Positions 1 to 8,681 are shown, counted from the first letter of the stretch. The stretch: DNA of 64,000 nucleotides from Dorea_A amylophila (GCF_025567265.1 NZ_JAOQJW010000009.1:62001-126000); one strand, 5' to 3'. Numbers and translations are program-made. The notes: a model not told the origin generated them from the letters alone.

Positions 1-309
1 GTCTTGGTCTTTCGTTCTACATGGCCTTGTGTATACCCATCCATCTACGGTAGCGAACCTCCCATGTCTACCAGGATCATCAGTCTATGCCGAGTCCTAA
101 CTTCTCTCGTCCCGCCTGTCCATAACCAGGGTGTCAGCTCAGCTCCTAAACAGGGTCACGCCCTCTGGAAAATATTCCTGCCGACTACTGGCTCATTCTT
201 TGTTTGTTGTATTACTGACTTCTTTCCTGCAACAGCACTTTTCGGTGGACGTTTTCCTGTTACATTTCATTTCTTTGTTGTTTCCAGCTCCTATATCTTT
301 GAATTACAT
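1..309 (-). other. Non-coding stretch, possible insertion-sequence end
   Basis: No convincing gene is visible in this stretch. It is richer in GC than the AT-rich cargo beside it. Read on the minus strand it can fold: ACATGG near position 66 pairs with CCATGT near position 24, enclosing a small CTAC/GTAG hairpin. A structured non-coding run leading up to a gene that would start left of position 1 resembles the 5' non-coding end of IS110-family elements, which encodes the bridge RNA. I have no transposase to confirm this, and the assignment is inference only. Confidence 0.25.
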
Positions 310-1800
310 TTAATTATTTTCTAATTCTGCAGTATCTGTATCTAGAAAATATCTGCAATTTGGGTTTTCTTCATAAATTGAAACGTATCGTGATAAATTT
401 GTTTTTACAACATTACGATGAAATGCACACCCAGCTTTATTCTTTTTAAATCCATTTTCTGTTTCAAAATTCAAATAGCAATATCCACAAAGCTTTTTAA
501 TCGGACAATTAGAACAGTCTTCTAAAGCAACCTCATTATATTCTTTCATAATTTTTAAAACTGCTTTTCCGTCAATCCCTTGTTCAACATTTCCTATAGA
601 ATTATGTCCATTAACTCTTTCACATATATCAAATATTCCTGATGAATTAACACATATTTTCTGTCCCGGAATACATGCTCCACTGCTCTTAATACAATGT
701 CCTTGAATTTCATCAATTCTCCGCCTAACTATTACAGACATTGGTCCCCCACCTGCTATAGCTGACAAATACGAACTTATTTCTTTATCTGCTACTTTCT
801 TTTCATGAAATTTACGCATTAAATTTTTTATTCTATCATCATATTTTTGATTATCGGTATCTGAAAATTGATCATAATAATTTGTTTCATTATCGGAAAC
901 TTTATTCACAAATATGGCTCTAGGAATGTTATATGTTTTTTCCAACTCTTCGTAAAATTCTTCAACTTTTTCAATATCTGTTTTAGGATCAAAAACGCAA
1001 ACCGCATTTACCCTTGTACGAAAATAATAAGGATATGCTTCACTCAGCTTTTTAATATTATTTGCAATTTGTTCAAAGCTTCCACTTCCATCAATTTTAA
1101 CTCTTAACCGATCATGTTCTTTTTGTGGACCATCAATACTTATAGCTAAACCAATTTCGTTTTCTGCTAGGAATTTTATATTCGCATCATTCAGTAACAA
1201 TCCATTTGTTGTAAGCATATAATAAACATTTTCTTTATAAAATTGGTTAATATATCTCACAGCGTACTTAATTGTTTTCATATTCATAAGAGGTTCACCA
1301 CCATAAAAAGTGATTCCTATTTTCTTTCTTGGATTACGTCTTAATTGAGGTGAAATCAGCTCAAAAAAGTAATCAATAGCACGTTTAGCAGTTTCCTCTG
1401 TCATATACTTACAACTTTTATCTTTTGTCAAATGATATGCGTCTGAATAAATGCAATATTTACATCTTAAATTACAATCATCTGTTACTGATAAAATCAA
1501 TTGTCTTGCTAAATTACTACCGATAAAGTCAACAATTTCCTCTTCTCCTGGATATTTCACGCGAATATCACACTCTTCCAAAAAGGCTCCAGTTTGATCC
1601 AACAAGTAGGATAAATAATGCACTTTACTTTCGTGTACATCACCATCTTTTAGTATATCTTCTGTCTTATTACCTTCTAGCAATTGTTTCAAAATTTTTT
1701 CATCTTCCTTACTCCATGGTAAAATAAGGCCTGTGGAATCATCATATAAATATTCGTTTCCTTTTTTTGATTTAAATGTCAGTGTCATTCGTTTTTTCAT
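310..1800 (-). CDS. SPASM-domain radical SAM peptide maturase
   Basis: The protein has 496 residues. A radical SAM core binds 4Fe-4S through C109-x3-C113-x2-C116 (CNLRCKYC) and carries the GGEPLM SAM-binding motif. A Cys-rich SPASM domain follows at roughly 365-475 (CIPGQKIC, then CSNCPIKKLCGYCYLN and GCAFHR). The N-terminal 90 residues look like the peptide-recognition region of Clostridial Cys-rich-peptide maturases (CcpM-like). Such enzymes install thioether or related crosslinks in ribosomal peptides. The start follows AAGGAG by 7 nt and overlaps the upstream ABC exporter by 29 nt, so the two are co-transcribed. No Cys-rich precursor is visible next to it, so the substrate is unknown. The radical SAM/SPASM call is firm; the subfamily is inference. 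Confidence 0.85.
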   Translation of the reverse strand: MKKRMTLTFKSKKGNEYLYDDSTGLILPWSKEDEKILKQLLEGNKTEDILKDGDVHESKVHYLSYLLDQTGAFLEECDIRVKYPGEEEIVDFIGSNLARQLILSVTDDCNLRCKYCIYSDAYHLTKDKSCKYMTEETAKRAIDYFFELISPQLRRNPRKKIGITFYGGEPLMNMKTIKYAVRYINQFYKENVYYMLTTNGLLLNDANIKFLAENEIGLAISIDGPQKEHDRLRVKIDGSGSFEQIANNIKKLSEAYPYYFRTRVNAVCVFDPKTDIEKVEEFYEELEKTYNIPRAIFVNKVSDNETNYYDQFSDTDNQKYDDRIKNLMRKFHEKKVADKEISSYLSAIAGGGPMSVIVRRRIDEIQGHCIKSSGACIPGQKICVNSSGIFDICERVNGHNSIGNVEQGIDGKAVLKIMKEYNEVALEDCSNCPIKKLCGYCYLNFETENGFKKNKAGCAFHRNVVKTNLSRYVSIYEENPNCRYFLDTDTAELENN

Positions 1801-3442
1801 TTTTATTCTCCTTATCTAAGTTAATTATTTTATCAAATCGAATTCCATCTATATAATCATGCGAAACTATAATACATGTACTTTCTTTAAATTTTTCATG
1901 AATCATTTTATATAAATCATCAGTCTTTTTTGAATCTAAATTTGATGTAGCTTCATCAAATATCAATATTTTAGATTTCTTCATTATCGCCCTAGCAATT
2001 GCTATCATTTGTCTTTGTCCTCCTGATAGTAACATCCCATTTTCCCCTACATTACTTTCAAGATTTAATTGACCTTTTCTAAAGGCTTCAGCCAAGCCAC
2101 TATCCTTTAATGCCTCAACTAACTCATAATCAGTAAAGTTATCCACACTATATAAAATATTTTCTTTAACTGTTCCTGAAAATAAAAAAATATTTTGAGA
2201 TACTATACTAATTTGATTACGAATACTGGCTTTTCTGTAATTCTTTATATCTTTATTGTCAATATATATGTATCCTGTATAATTTGTATATAATCCCATG
2301 ATTAATTTAAGTAACGTAGTTTTTCCGCTTCCATTTCTCCCTTTAATAAGTACTTTACTTTTCCCAGGAATCTTTACAGACAACTTATTTATTATCATTT
2401 TACTGTCTTCTTCGTATTTAAAGGACATATTTTCAAAGACTATTTGTCCATTACTTATATTCAGATATGGAAGATCGTTCTCTACCTCTATCTTTTCTGA
2501 GAAATACTGTACTAGTCTTTTCAAAGAAGCTATAGCTGGCTGAATACTGATTAGTGATGAAGCCAACGCTTGAACAGGTGCTAATAGTTTTGGCAAATAT
2601 CCTGAAAAAGCAAAATAATCTCCCATTGTCATATTGTTTTTTGAAATGTGAATAGCTGATATAACTAGTACAAGGACAGAAATAATATTGCAAATCAACA
2701 TTATTGATTCCGATGTAAGATTAAGCAATACGCTCTGTTTTGTTGATAATTTACTTATTCGCTCATTCAAATTATTTATTTTCTGCGACTCTGTTTTTTC
2801 TTTATTGGAAATTTTTACCTGTTCAATTCCTGAAAGAACTTGCTGTATTGTTCCATTTGCAGTGGCTACTTCCTCCATATTCTTTCCGACTATATATCTG
2901 GTTTTATTCATCATCATTTTTATTAGAAGAAAATAAATCGGCAAAAACAGATAAATGCATATAGTAAAACTAGTATTTATAGAAAATAAAAAGACCGATG
3001 CAATCACGAATTCTATAATACTTAAACCCAGTTTACATGTAGTACTTGAAAAAAGTGGTTTTATCGAATTGATCTCATTAGTTCTTGCCAATATATATCC
3101 CTTTTCCTTATTTCCAAAAAATGAAAGCGGATAATACATCAATTTATTATAAATTTCTTTTTTAATATCAAGATTCACTGTTTCACTCAGTAATGTAAAA
3201 ATATATGATAGTAAAAAATTTCCCATAGAGTATAAAAAATATACAGCAACAGCCATACTTGATAATATCAGAATATACTCTATTCTCCCCTCTGGAATAC
3301 CAACGTCAACAATCAATTTCATGATATAGGGTCCCAAACTAGAAACCAATGATATGACTATTGATAGCACAAGGCTAATTATTATTTTCCCTTTATGCCT
3401 TTTCATGTGCTTCCCTACAAATTTTAAAGCACTCATGATCAT
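1772..3442 (-). CDS. Peptide-type ABC exporter (membrane domain fused to ATPase)
   Basis: A 556-residue half-transporter. About six N-terminal membrane segments (residues 20-290) are followed by an ABC ATPase with Walker A GRNGSGKTT, signature LSGGQRQM, Walker B ILIFDEATSNLD and the switch histidine in IVSHD. There is no N-terminal C39 leader peptidase, so leader cleavage, if any, must be done by another protein. The start is taken at the ATG after GAAAGGAG; a second ATG two codons later is equally possible, and a longer frame to 3484 lacks a ribosome binding site. It overlaps the radical SAM gene, which suggests export of that enzyme's product or immunity to it. Confidence 0.85.
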   Translation of the reverse strand: MIMSALKFVGKHMKRHKGKIIISLVLSIVISLVSSLGPYIMKLIVDVGIPEGRIEYILILSSMAVAVYFLYSMGNFLLSYIFTLLSETVNLDIKKEIYNKLMYYPLSFFGNKEKGYILARTNEINSIKPLFSSTTCKLGLSIIEFVIASVFLFSINTSFTICIYLFLPIYFLLIKMMMNKTRYIVGKNMEEVATANGTIQQVLSGIEQVKISNKEKTESQKINNLNERISKLSTKQSVLLNLTSESIMLICNIISVLVLVISAIHISKNNMTMGDYFAFSGYLPKLLAPVQALASSLISIQPAIASLKRLVQYFSEKIEVENDLPYLNISNGQIVFENMSFKYEEDSKMIINKLSVKIPGKSKVLIKGRNGSGKTTLLKLIMGLYTNYTGYIYIDNKDIKNYRKASIRNQISIVSQNIFLFSGTVKENILYSVDNFTDYELVEALKDSGLAEAFRKGQLNLESNVGENGMLLSGGQRQMIAIARAIMKKSKILIFDEATSNLDSKKTDDLYKMIHEKFKESTCIIVSHDYIDGIRFDKIINLDKENKNEKTNDTDI

Positions 3443-3484
3443 ATCTCTCCTTTCGTCTAAACAATTTATTTGTTTGTTAAACAT

Positions 3485-3540
3485 ATTTTACAAAAAATGG
3501 ATTTTAATACAAGACAAAATGCATGATATACCATTTTTGT
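3485..3540 (-). promoter_or_regulatory. Possible promoter of the exporter/radical SAM operon
   Basis: On the minus strand TTGTAT, a 16-nt spacer and TAAAAT lie upstream of the exporter. The match is weak and no operator was recognised. The rest of the divergent interval up to 3640 holds no gene I can support. Confidence 0.3.
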
Positions 3541-3648
3541 GATTGAATGACAAAGTTTTATCTTACTTCATTCCCAATTTTAATCAAACATGCAATACAA
3601 TTTTAAAGATAATACAATATTTCATCATTCTATATATTTATTTATATC

Positions 3649-3688
3649 TTGACACATTTTTATTAACCGTATATAATTATATATATAC
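3649..3688 (+). promoter_or_regulatory. Sigma-A promoter with probable GntR operator
   Basis: TTGACA at 3649-3654 and TATAAT at 3672-3677 are separated by exactly 17 nt, a consensus vegetative promoter for the GntR operon. The inverted repeat GTATATA-N6-TATATAC at 3669-3688 overlaps the -10 box, where an autorepressor would bind. YtrA-type GntR proteins usually repress their own operon, so this is the likely operator (inference). Confidence 0.75.
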
Positions 3689-3717
3689 AGATATTTCGCA
3701 AAGGAGGTGAACACAAA

Positions 3718-4119
3718 ATGGACTTTACCATACTAATAAGCAATTCTTCCGAACTTCCAATTTACATGCAAATTGTGGAACAGATTCGTGAGCAAATTGT
3801 TTTAGAGAAAATCCCTTCCAATACTCCTCTTCCTTCTATTCGCCAATTATCAAAAGATTTAGACATTAGCGTTATTACAGTAACTAATGCTTATAATAAG
3901 TTACAAATAGAAGGCTTCATTACTTCTTTACCTGGAAAAGGGTTCATAACATGTAGCAGGGAAAATAAAGAAATACAGTATTATTACAAAAATAATATTT
4001 ACCAATATCTCAGATTGGCTATTCGCAATGCACAATATATTGATATAGAATATAATGAACTAATAGAGGACTTTTCTAAAATATACAATAACGAATTACA
4101 AACAAAAAAGGAGGAATAA
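3718..4119 (+). CDS. GntR family regulator, YtrA-like
   Basis: A 133-residue protein. The N-terminal winged helix (residues about 8-75) has the GntR pattern PIYMQIVEQI, LPSIRQLSKDL and GFITSLPGKGF. The short tail lacks a large effector domain, which defines the YtrA subfamily. Such regulators sit at the head of ABC transporter operons and are released by cell-wall or peptide stress. AAAGGAGGTG lies 8 nt upstream of the ATG. The next gene starts 1 nt after the stop codon. It probably represses its own promoter at the overlapping palindrome. Confidence 0.88.
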   Translation: MDFTILISNSSELPIYMQIVEQIREQIVLEKIPSNTPLPSIRQLSKDLDISVITVTNAYNKLQIEGFITSLPGKGFITCSRENKEIQYYYKNNIYQYLRLAIRNAQYIDIEYNELIEDFSKIYNNELQTKKEE

Positions 4120-4120
4120 T

Positions 4121-4978
4121 ATGTGTATTTTAAAACTAAATAATGTATCAAAAACATTTAATAACTTCTATTTAGATAATATAAACTTCGAATTGCCTAA
4201 AGGTTACATTATAGGATATATAGGTCCTAATGGTTCTGGAAAAACAACTACCATAAAACTAATCACCGATCAATATTTACCGGATTCTGGCACTATATAT
4301 ATTAATGGAAAAAAGCTTTCTGATTCAGAAAAGGATTATAGAAACTCAATCGGTTATATTGCTGATGATTTTTATTTTCCAGATTTCTTTAAAATCCATA
4401 CAATAAAGAAAATACTTAAAGACTTCTATCCGACTTTTGACCCATTATCGTTTGATGAGTATATTAGTTTGTGGAAATTACCATGTAACCAGAACGTAGG
4501 CACCTTCTCTAAAGGTATGAAAGTCCGCCTGATGTTTGCTTGCGTTTTAAGCAGAAAACCAGAAATTCTTATTTTAGATGAAGCCACAAATGGTTTAGAT
4601 CCTGTTGTTAGAACAGAAATTTTACAAATATTAAAGGACTATATAAAAGATGGCGAACACAGTGTCTTATTTTCCACCCATATTTTATCAGAATTAGATA
4701 ACATAGCTGATTATATATATATGATTTTAGATGGGAAATGCACATTAATGGGGACAAATGATGAACTACTTGATAATTTCATTCTTATCACCGGTTCAAT
4801 TCAACACCAAGATTTTTTCAAAAAAAAATGTGTTAGTTTCATACAAAAAGACAATTATTTGGAAGGACTAGTTCGCTCTGATAATATAGATTTTCTTCCA
4901 AATAACCTGTCTTTTAAAAGACCTACACTTGAACAAATATTATTATATCACTCAAAGGAGGATACATATTGTGAATAA
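4121..4978 (+). CDS. ABC transporter ATP-binding protein
   Basis: A 285-residue ATPase with Walker A GPNGSGKTT (about residue 33), a signature region FSKGMKVRL, Walker B ILILDEATNGLD and switch His in FSTHI. The C-terminal 80 residues form an accessory domain typical of ABC-2 drug or bacteriocin efflux ATPases. It pairs with the membrane protein whose GTG start lies inside this gene's last codons (overlap 8 nt). Together with the GntR regulator this looks like an inducible self-protection or stress transporter. Confidence 0.88.
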   Translation: MCILKLNNVSKTFNNFYLDNINFELPKGYIIGYIGPNGSGKTTTIKLITDQYLPDSGTIYINGKKLSDSEKDYRNSIGYIADDFYFPDFFKIHTIKKILKDFYPTFDPLSFDEYISLWKLPCNQNVGTFSKGMKVRLMFACVLSRKPEILILDEATNGLDPVVRTEILQILKDYIKDGEHSVLFSTHILSELDNIADYIYMILDGKCTLMGTNDELLDNFILITGSIQHQDFFKKKCVSFIQKDNYLEGLVRSDNIDFLPNNLSFKRPTLEQILLYHSKEDTYCE

Positions 4979-5597
4979 ATTAATCAAATTGGACTATCGA
5001 CTTATTTCATCACAAATTATTATAATATTATGTGCAATACTTTTCTCAGTGTATTTAGGAGTTTTTAAAGCAATGCCAACTTTTTCAATAGGAATACTTT
5101 TTATGATGACTTTTATTTTTTCAACAGTTCCTTTTAACGTTTCCTCATATTATAAATCCTGTTTTTATAATATGCTTCCTGTTTCTACAAAGAAAAAGGT
5201 GTTAGCACGCTACTGTTATCTTTTTATAAATATATTCCTTTCGACATTACTAAGTTTCATTATTTTTTATTATGCGGGCCGAAAATATTCTATAGATGAT
5301 TCAATGGGCTATTATAAAATAATATTTATTATTGCCATTACATGTCTTTCATTATGTAGTGTTCAGTATGTCATATACTATAAAATAGAAAACATTCGTA
5401 ATCAACAATTTGCTGTTTGGTTTAGGCTTATACCTGCTTTTGCGCTTATGTTTTTTGTGAATATTTTTAGTGAAAGGGCTTCTCACTTTTTATATTTTAA
5501 TTACTTTCATCTTTTAATATTAACTGGTATTTCAATTTTTATTTTATCAATATGTATAGCTCTGTCTTTTTATATTAATGCACACAAAAAAAATTAA
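4971..5597 (+). CDS. ABC-2 type membrane permease
   Basis: A 208-residue hydrophobic protein with about six membrane segments and no recognised catalytic motif. I place the start at GTG 4971, 10 nt after AAAGGAG, rather than at the upstream ATG 4929, which lies inside the ATPase frame and has no ribosome binding site. It is the partner of the preceding ATPase by overlap and operon position. The substrate cannot be read from sequence. Confidence 0.8.
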   Translation: MNKLIKLDYRLISSQIIIILCAILFSVYLGVFKAMPTFSIGILFMMTFIFSTVPFNVSSYYKSCFYNMLPVSTKKKVLARYCYLFINIFLSTLLSFIIFYYAGRKYSIDDSMGYYKIIFIIAITCLSLCSVQYVIYYKIENIRNQQFAVWFRLIPAFALMFFVNIFSERASHFLYFNYFHLLILTGISIFILSICIALSFYINAHKKN

Positions 5598-5611
5598 CGG
5601 AGGAAAAACCT

Positions 5612-5755
5612 ATGTGTAATAATTCAAAAAACACTACTAAAGAATCCTCAAATAATACCAACGAGGAAAATACCTCTAGTAGTAAGTTTGAAAATAATCT
5701 TGACGATGAAATTGATTCAGAAACCTTAATTCCTATCATGCAGCTTCTTTTATAA
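5612..5755 (+). CDS. 47-residue acidic peptide, possible precursor
   Basis: A short gene 14 nt after the permease, with ACGGAGGAAAA before its ATG. It encodes 47 residues rich in Asn, Ser, Thr and Glu (MCNNSKNTTK start), then an acidic NLDDEIDSE stretch and a hydrophobic end, TLIPIMQLLL. An acidic leader followed by a short hydrophobic core is how many ribosomal peptide precursors look, and the operon also encodes a transporter. It has only one Cys, at position 2, so it is not an obvious thioether substrate for the radical SAM enzyme at 310-1800. The reading frame is well supported; the function is speculative. Confidence 0.55.
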   Translation: MCNNSKNTTKESSNNTNEENTSSSKFENNLDDEIDSETLIPIMQLLL

Positions 5756-5849
5756 ATTAGCTGTGCTAAACCTTAAATAGACTATTCTGTTTCTCATACG
5801 TAAATAGTAGATAGTCCGTACCTACTCAATAGTAACCTTTCTGTAAATA

Positions 5850-5892
5850 AAAATGCCGGTACAGGTTTTACTATCACCTGTACCGACATTTT
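5850..5892. terminator. Bidirectional Rho-independent terminator
   Basis: A 17-bp stem, 5850-5866 (AAAATGCCGGTACAGGT) against 5876-5892, has one mismatch and A/T runs on both sides. It can stop the plus-strand GntR operon and the minus-strand hydrolase operon. Its sequence resembles the terminator at 17239-17282. Confidence 0.85.
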
Positions 5893-5896
5893 CTGT

Positions 5897-6865
5897 CTAG
5901 TTTATAAATTTAACTACATAATAATTTATTCTTTCCTTCTGCTCAAAATGCAGATAATGTCCCCCCTTTAACATTACCAATCTATTTTCCTGATTATCGC
6001 TCAACACACTTCTATGCAGTTTCTCCCATTCTGGAAAAATTTCACAATTATCTTCTGAAACAAAATTTAGCACTGGAACTTCTTCTGGAAATTTCATATC
6101 TTGTACTATCTCCAGATTCTTTTCTACCTGCTTTAATTCATTCATTACAGTCTTATTATAAGAGTTATCAAGGGAAAGTATCCGAAAAACTTCTAAGTCT
6201 TCCTGTGAATAAGAATAATTCTGGTCTGCATAGATAGCCTTTTCCGGATTTCCAATTGAAAATATCCGGCTAATTCCCAACACATTTTTTGTTTTACTTA
6301 AATAGGCCATCAGAAGATTTAATTTTGTTGTATCAAAGGGTTCATTCTCATTTTGCTTTGGTACAGAAGAATCTATCCCTATAAAACCACGAACTTCCTC
6401 TGGATAAGTATTAGCATAATACAGGGAATACAATCCGCTAATAGAATGAGCCATCAGATAATATCGGTGAACTCCAATCTCCTCTAAACAGGCATGTAAT
6501 TCCTCTACGATATTCTCTATGCTTCTCTCTGTATCTGCGGGATCAGACAGTCCATAGCCAAAAGGCTCCACTGTAATCACTTTATATGTCTTTCCTAATT
6601 TCTCAGCTAACGGTCTAAACTCTAATACCGGAGAAGGAGATCCCAGTCCTGGGAGTAACACAATAACGGGGGATTCTTCTGCTTGCAAACCAGCAATTTC
6701 CACAGTCATCTTTTTCCCATTGACTTTAACTGCATTGCCATAAGCTGCTTGTATCTTTGGTATTTCTCTCTTTTTACAAAAATAGTTCCATGTGATCCCC
6801 ATGCAGCATAGAATCAGAATTACAATAGCCAACCACTTTATTATTTTAAATATTTTCCTTCTCAT
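5897..6865 (-). CDS. Membrane-anchored alpha/beta hydrolase
   Basis: A 322-residue protein with an N-terminal membrane anchor (residues about 8-28) and an alpha/beta hydrolase fold. The nucleophile elbow is AHSISG (Ser near residue 141), an oxyanion-type LLPGLGSP strand precedes it, and GGHYLHFE near the C-terminus supplies the catalytic His. Substrates of this family range from lipids to esters, so no specific reaction can be given. The start is uncertain: ATG 6865 is 20 nt from the GGGAGG inside the upstream gene, while GTG 6886 is too close to it. It is the last gene of the ECF sigma operon. Confidence 0.8.
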   Translation of the reverse strand: MRRKIFKIIKWLAIVILILCCMGITWNYFCKKREIPKIQAAYGNAVKVNGKKMTVEIAGLQAEESPVIVLLPGLGSPSPVLEFRPLAEKLGKTYKVITVEPFGYGLSDPADTERSIENIVEELHACLEEIGVHRYYLMAHSISGLYSLYYANTYPEEVRGFIGIDSSVPKQNENEPFDTTKLNLLMAYLSKTKNVLGISRIFSIGNPEKAIYADQNYSYSQEDLEVFRILSLDNSYNKTVMNELKQVEKNLEIVQDMKFPEEVPVLNFVSEDNCEIFPEWEKLHRSVLSDNQENRLVMLKGGHYLHFEQKERINYYVVKFIN

Positions 6866-6869
6866 AATT

Positions 6870-7313
6870 TTAGAAACTAATTTCACCTCCCGTTACTTTT
6901 ACTGTTTTAGATCCACTATTGGTTACATAGAATCTATAATATCCACTAGACGGTATTGTAAATGATGTTTTATGAGAAGTTCCTGAACCGCTATACTTTT
7001 GAGTTCTACTTCCATTCTGATTGATATACCCCATCTTTACAGAGGAAGATACATTCAAGTTTACCCGAAAAGTAACAGTAGTACCTCCACTCACATAAAA
7101 CATAGAGCCATTGGAGTCATAAAAGGATACCGTTTTCCCACTTTCAATACTAATTTGCTGTAGTACCATTCTATCCTCTATCTGATCTTTATATAAATCT
7201 TCTCTACAAATACTATAAGTTGTTATATTTCTTACATTATCGGCTGCTGAAACTGGCATAGCAACCAAGCAAATAAGCCCTAACATTCCAAAAAATATTC
7301 TTGTTTTTTTCAT
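6870..7313 (-). CDS. Secreted protein of unknown function
   Basis: A 147-residue protein with a clear signal peptide (MKKTRIFFGMLGLICLVAMP, cleavage after VSA). The mature part is rich in Ser, Thr and Gly with beta-type repeats (SSGYYRFYVTNSGSKTVKV), like small bacterial pre-peptidase or carbohydrate-binding beta-sandwiches. It starts 3 nt after the anti-sigma-like gene and is followed at once by the hydrolase. Its C-terminal beta pattern resembles the end of the neighbouring anti-sigma-like protein (SGQYGVYLKNVSSDRVTI), which hints at a shared fold. Confidence 0.7.
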   Translation of the reverse strand: MKKTRIFFGMLGLICLVAMPVSAADNVRNITTYSICREDLYKDQIEDRMVLQQISIESGKTVSFYDSNGSMFYVSGGTTVTFRVNLNVSSSVKMGYINQNGSRTQKYSGSGTSHKTSFTIPSSGYYRFYVTNSGSKTVKVTGGEISF

Positions 7314-7316
7314 CTT

Positions 7317-8060
7317 TCACTTTCCCCTTTCTACAGTCAATATTCCTTGCGAAATCGTCACTCTGTCACTAGATACATTTTTTAAATATACACCATATTG
7401 TCCTGATTTAGGAATATCCAGGATTATCTTATTTTCTGTTTCTGATATAACCTTCTCATCTATCACCTCTCCATTAAAAATATATCCAATCTCCAATGTT
7501 CTTGCTTTACCTCTCTCATCACTATCAGACTGTATGAAATCTAATATAAAAGTATCCCCTGTTTTCATATTCCAAGTATCTCCATCAAAATCTATAAGAA
7601 CAATCATGGTTCCGTTATCCAAATAACACTCTGGCACTGATCCGTTACGCTCTGTTTTTAATTCCATAATATATTTTGCAATAGGAATTCCATCTTTATA
7701 TAAATTTTCTGGTAAAATGATGTCCGTTTCCACTTCCATTTGTATAGCTCCGCTGTTTTCCTTTTCATATAAAGCAAGTCCGTTCTGATTTTCTAAAACC
7801 ACTTCCTCATTATTTTTGATTTCACCTGCAGATTTTAAAACTTCATGTGCCCCAACAGTGATTCCTCCAATTCCCATTGCCGCTGCCAAAACAGCTATAT
7901 ATCTCCTGCGATTTCTTTTGGCTTTGGTGTGACCTATCTCAAGAAAAACAATTTCTTTTATTCGCTTCTCACTTTCAATATTTTTATGTTGCATTTCATT
8001 TTCAAATAGCTCACAGGAATTATCAAACATTTCACTTATTTTAAACTTCACTGGCATCAT
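7317..8060 (-). CDS. Putative membrane anti-sigma factor
   Basis: A 247-residue protein with a cytoplasmic N-terminal 50 residues, one membrane segment at about 53-72 (YIAVLAAAMGIGGITVGA) and an extracytoplasmic domain that ends in a beta-sandwich-like repeat. It overlaps the end of the ECF sigma gene by 20 nt, the usual place for the cognate anti-sigma factor. There is no HxxxCxxC zinc anti-sigma motif, so the call rests on position and topology. ATG 8060 or the next codon could be the start; both follow GGAGG. Confidence 0.65.
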   Translation of the reverse strand: MMPVKFKISEMFDNSCELFENEMQHKNIESEKRIKEIVFLEIGHTKAKRNRRRYIAVLAAAMGIGGITVGAHEVLKSAGEIKNNEEVVLENQNGLALYEKENSGAIQMEVETDIILPENLYKDGIPIAKYIMELKTERNGSVPECYLDNGTMIVLIDFDGDTWNMKTGDTFILDFIQSDSDERGKARTLEIGYIFNGEVIDEKVISETENKIILDIPKSGQYGVYLKNVSSDRVTISQGILTVERGK

Positions 8061-8601
8061 ATCCCTCCTCCAGAAGAATCCTTTTCAGAGTTTCTCTTCC
8101 TCTCCGCAGACGGGTCTTTACTGTTTGAGGATTCATTTTTAATGTTTCTGCAATCTCTTCTATTTTTTTATACCGATAATAATACATAATAAAAATTTTT
8201 CTATCCGTCTCTCTTAATTTCTCCAATGTTCTTCCAATGATCAACTGTTGCTCTTTCTGTAAAATCAAGTGCTCTACATCACCATCAATCAAAAGAATAT
8301 CATCATTAAGTTCCAGAATTTCTCCACGATAAGCTCTTAACCAATCTTTCGCCTTATTTCTTGCAATCATTCCCAGATACGATTTGACACTGCTGTACTT
8401 TTTATAATTAATCCTTTCTGCTGTCAGCCATAGGGAAATAAAAGTATCTGCAACCACCTCCTCTATATCTTCCTTGGTACCTTTTTTATGCAGTAATTCC
8501 CAGACGATATATGTGATATAGGAACTATATAAATCAATGATTTTTCCCAATGCCCATTCATCTTTCCTCTTCAGTTTTCTCATTAAAATAATTTCATCCA
8601 T
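8041..8601 (-). CDS. ECF-type RNA polymerase sigma factor
   Basis: A 186-residue protein with sigma region 2 (DLYSSYITYIVWELLHKKGT, then EEVVADTFISLW) and region 4 (LRETDRKIFIMYYYRYKKIE, then LKMNPQTVKTRLRRGRETLK). Regions 1 and 3 are missing, as in ECF sigma factors. It directs RNA polymerase to a small regulon, probably including its own operon through the ECF-like promoter at 8634-8659. It is first in a four-gene operon with a putative anti-sigma protein, a secreted protein and a hydrolase. Confidence 0.9.
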   Translation of the reverse strand: MDEIILMRKLKRKDEWALGKIIDLYSSYITYIVWELLHKKGTKEDIEEVVADTFISLWLTAERINYKKYSSVKSYLGMIARNKAKDWLRAYRGEILELNDDILLIDGDVEHLILQKEQQLIIGRTLEKLRETDRKIFIMYYYRYKKIEEIAETLKMNPQTVKTRLRRGRETLKRILLEEGYDASEV

Positions 8602-8633
8602 TGTCCAAATCCCATCTGTCTGTTTTTTATCAA

Positions 8634-8659
8634 TACGGAAAGGATTGGAGTTTGGTTTC
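8634..8659 (-). promoter_or_regulatory. Predicted ECF-sigma promoter (autoregulation)
   Basis: On the minus strand GAAACC (8659-8654) and CGTA (8637-8634) are separated by 16 nt, which fits the GAAC/CGT pattern of ECF-dependent promoters. It lies about 35 nt upstream of the sigma gene start, as expected for self-activation. Prediction only. Confidence 0.5.
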
Positions 8660-8681
8660 GTTCTATTTCAAAATATTGAAT

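Noticed and set aside
4..324. Plus-strand open frame of 106 codons at the window edge
   Set aside because: No ribosome binding site, low-complexity Cys/Phe-rich product, and it runs antisense into the radical SAM gene.
4929..4970. Upstream ATG start for the ABC permease
   Set aside because: It lies inside the ATPase frame without a ribosome binding site; GTG 4971 has AAAGGAG at the right distance.
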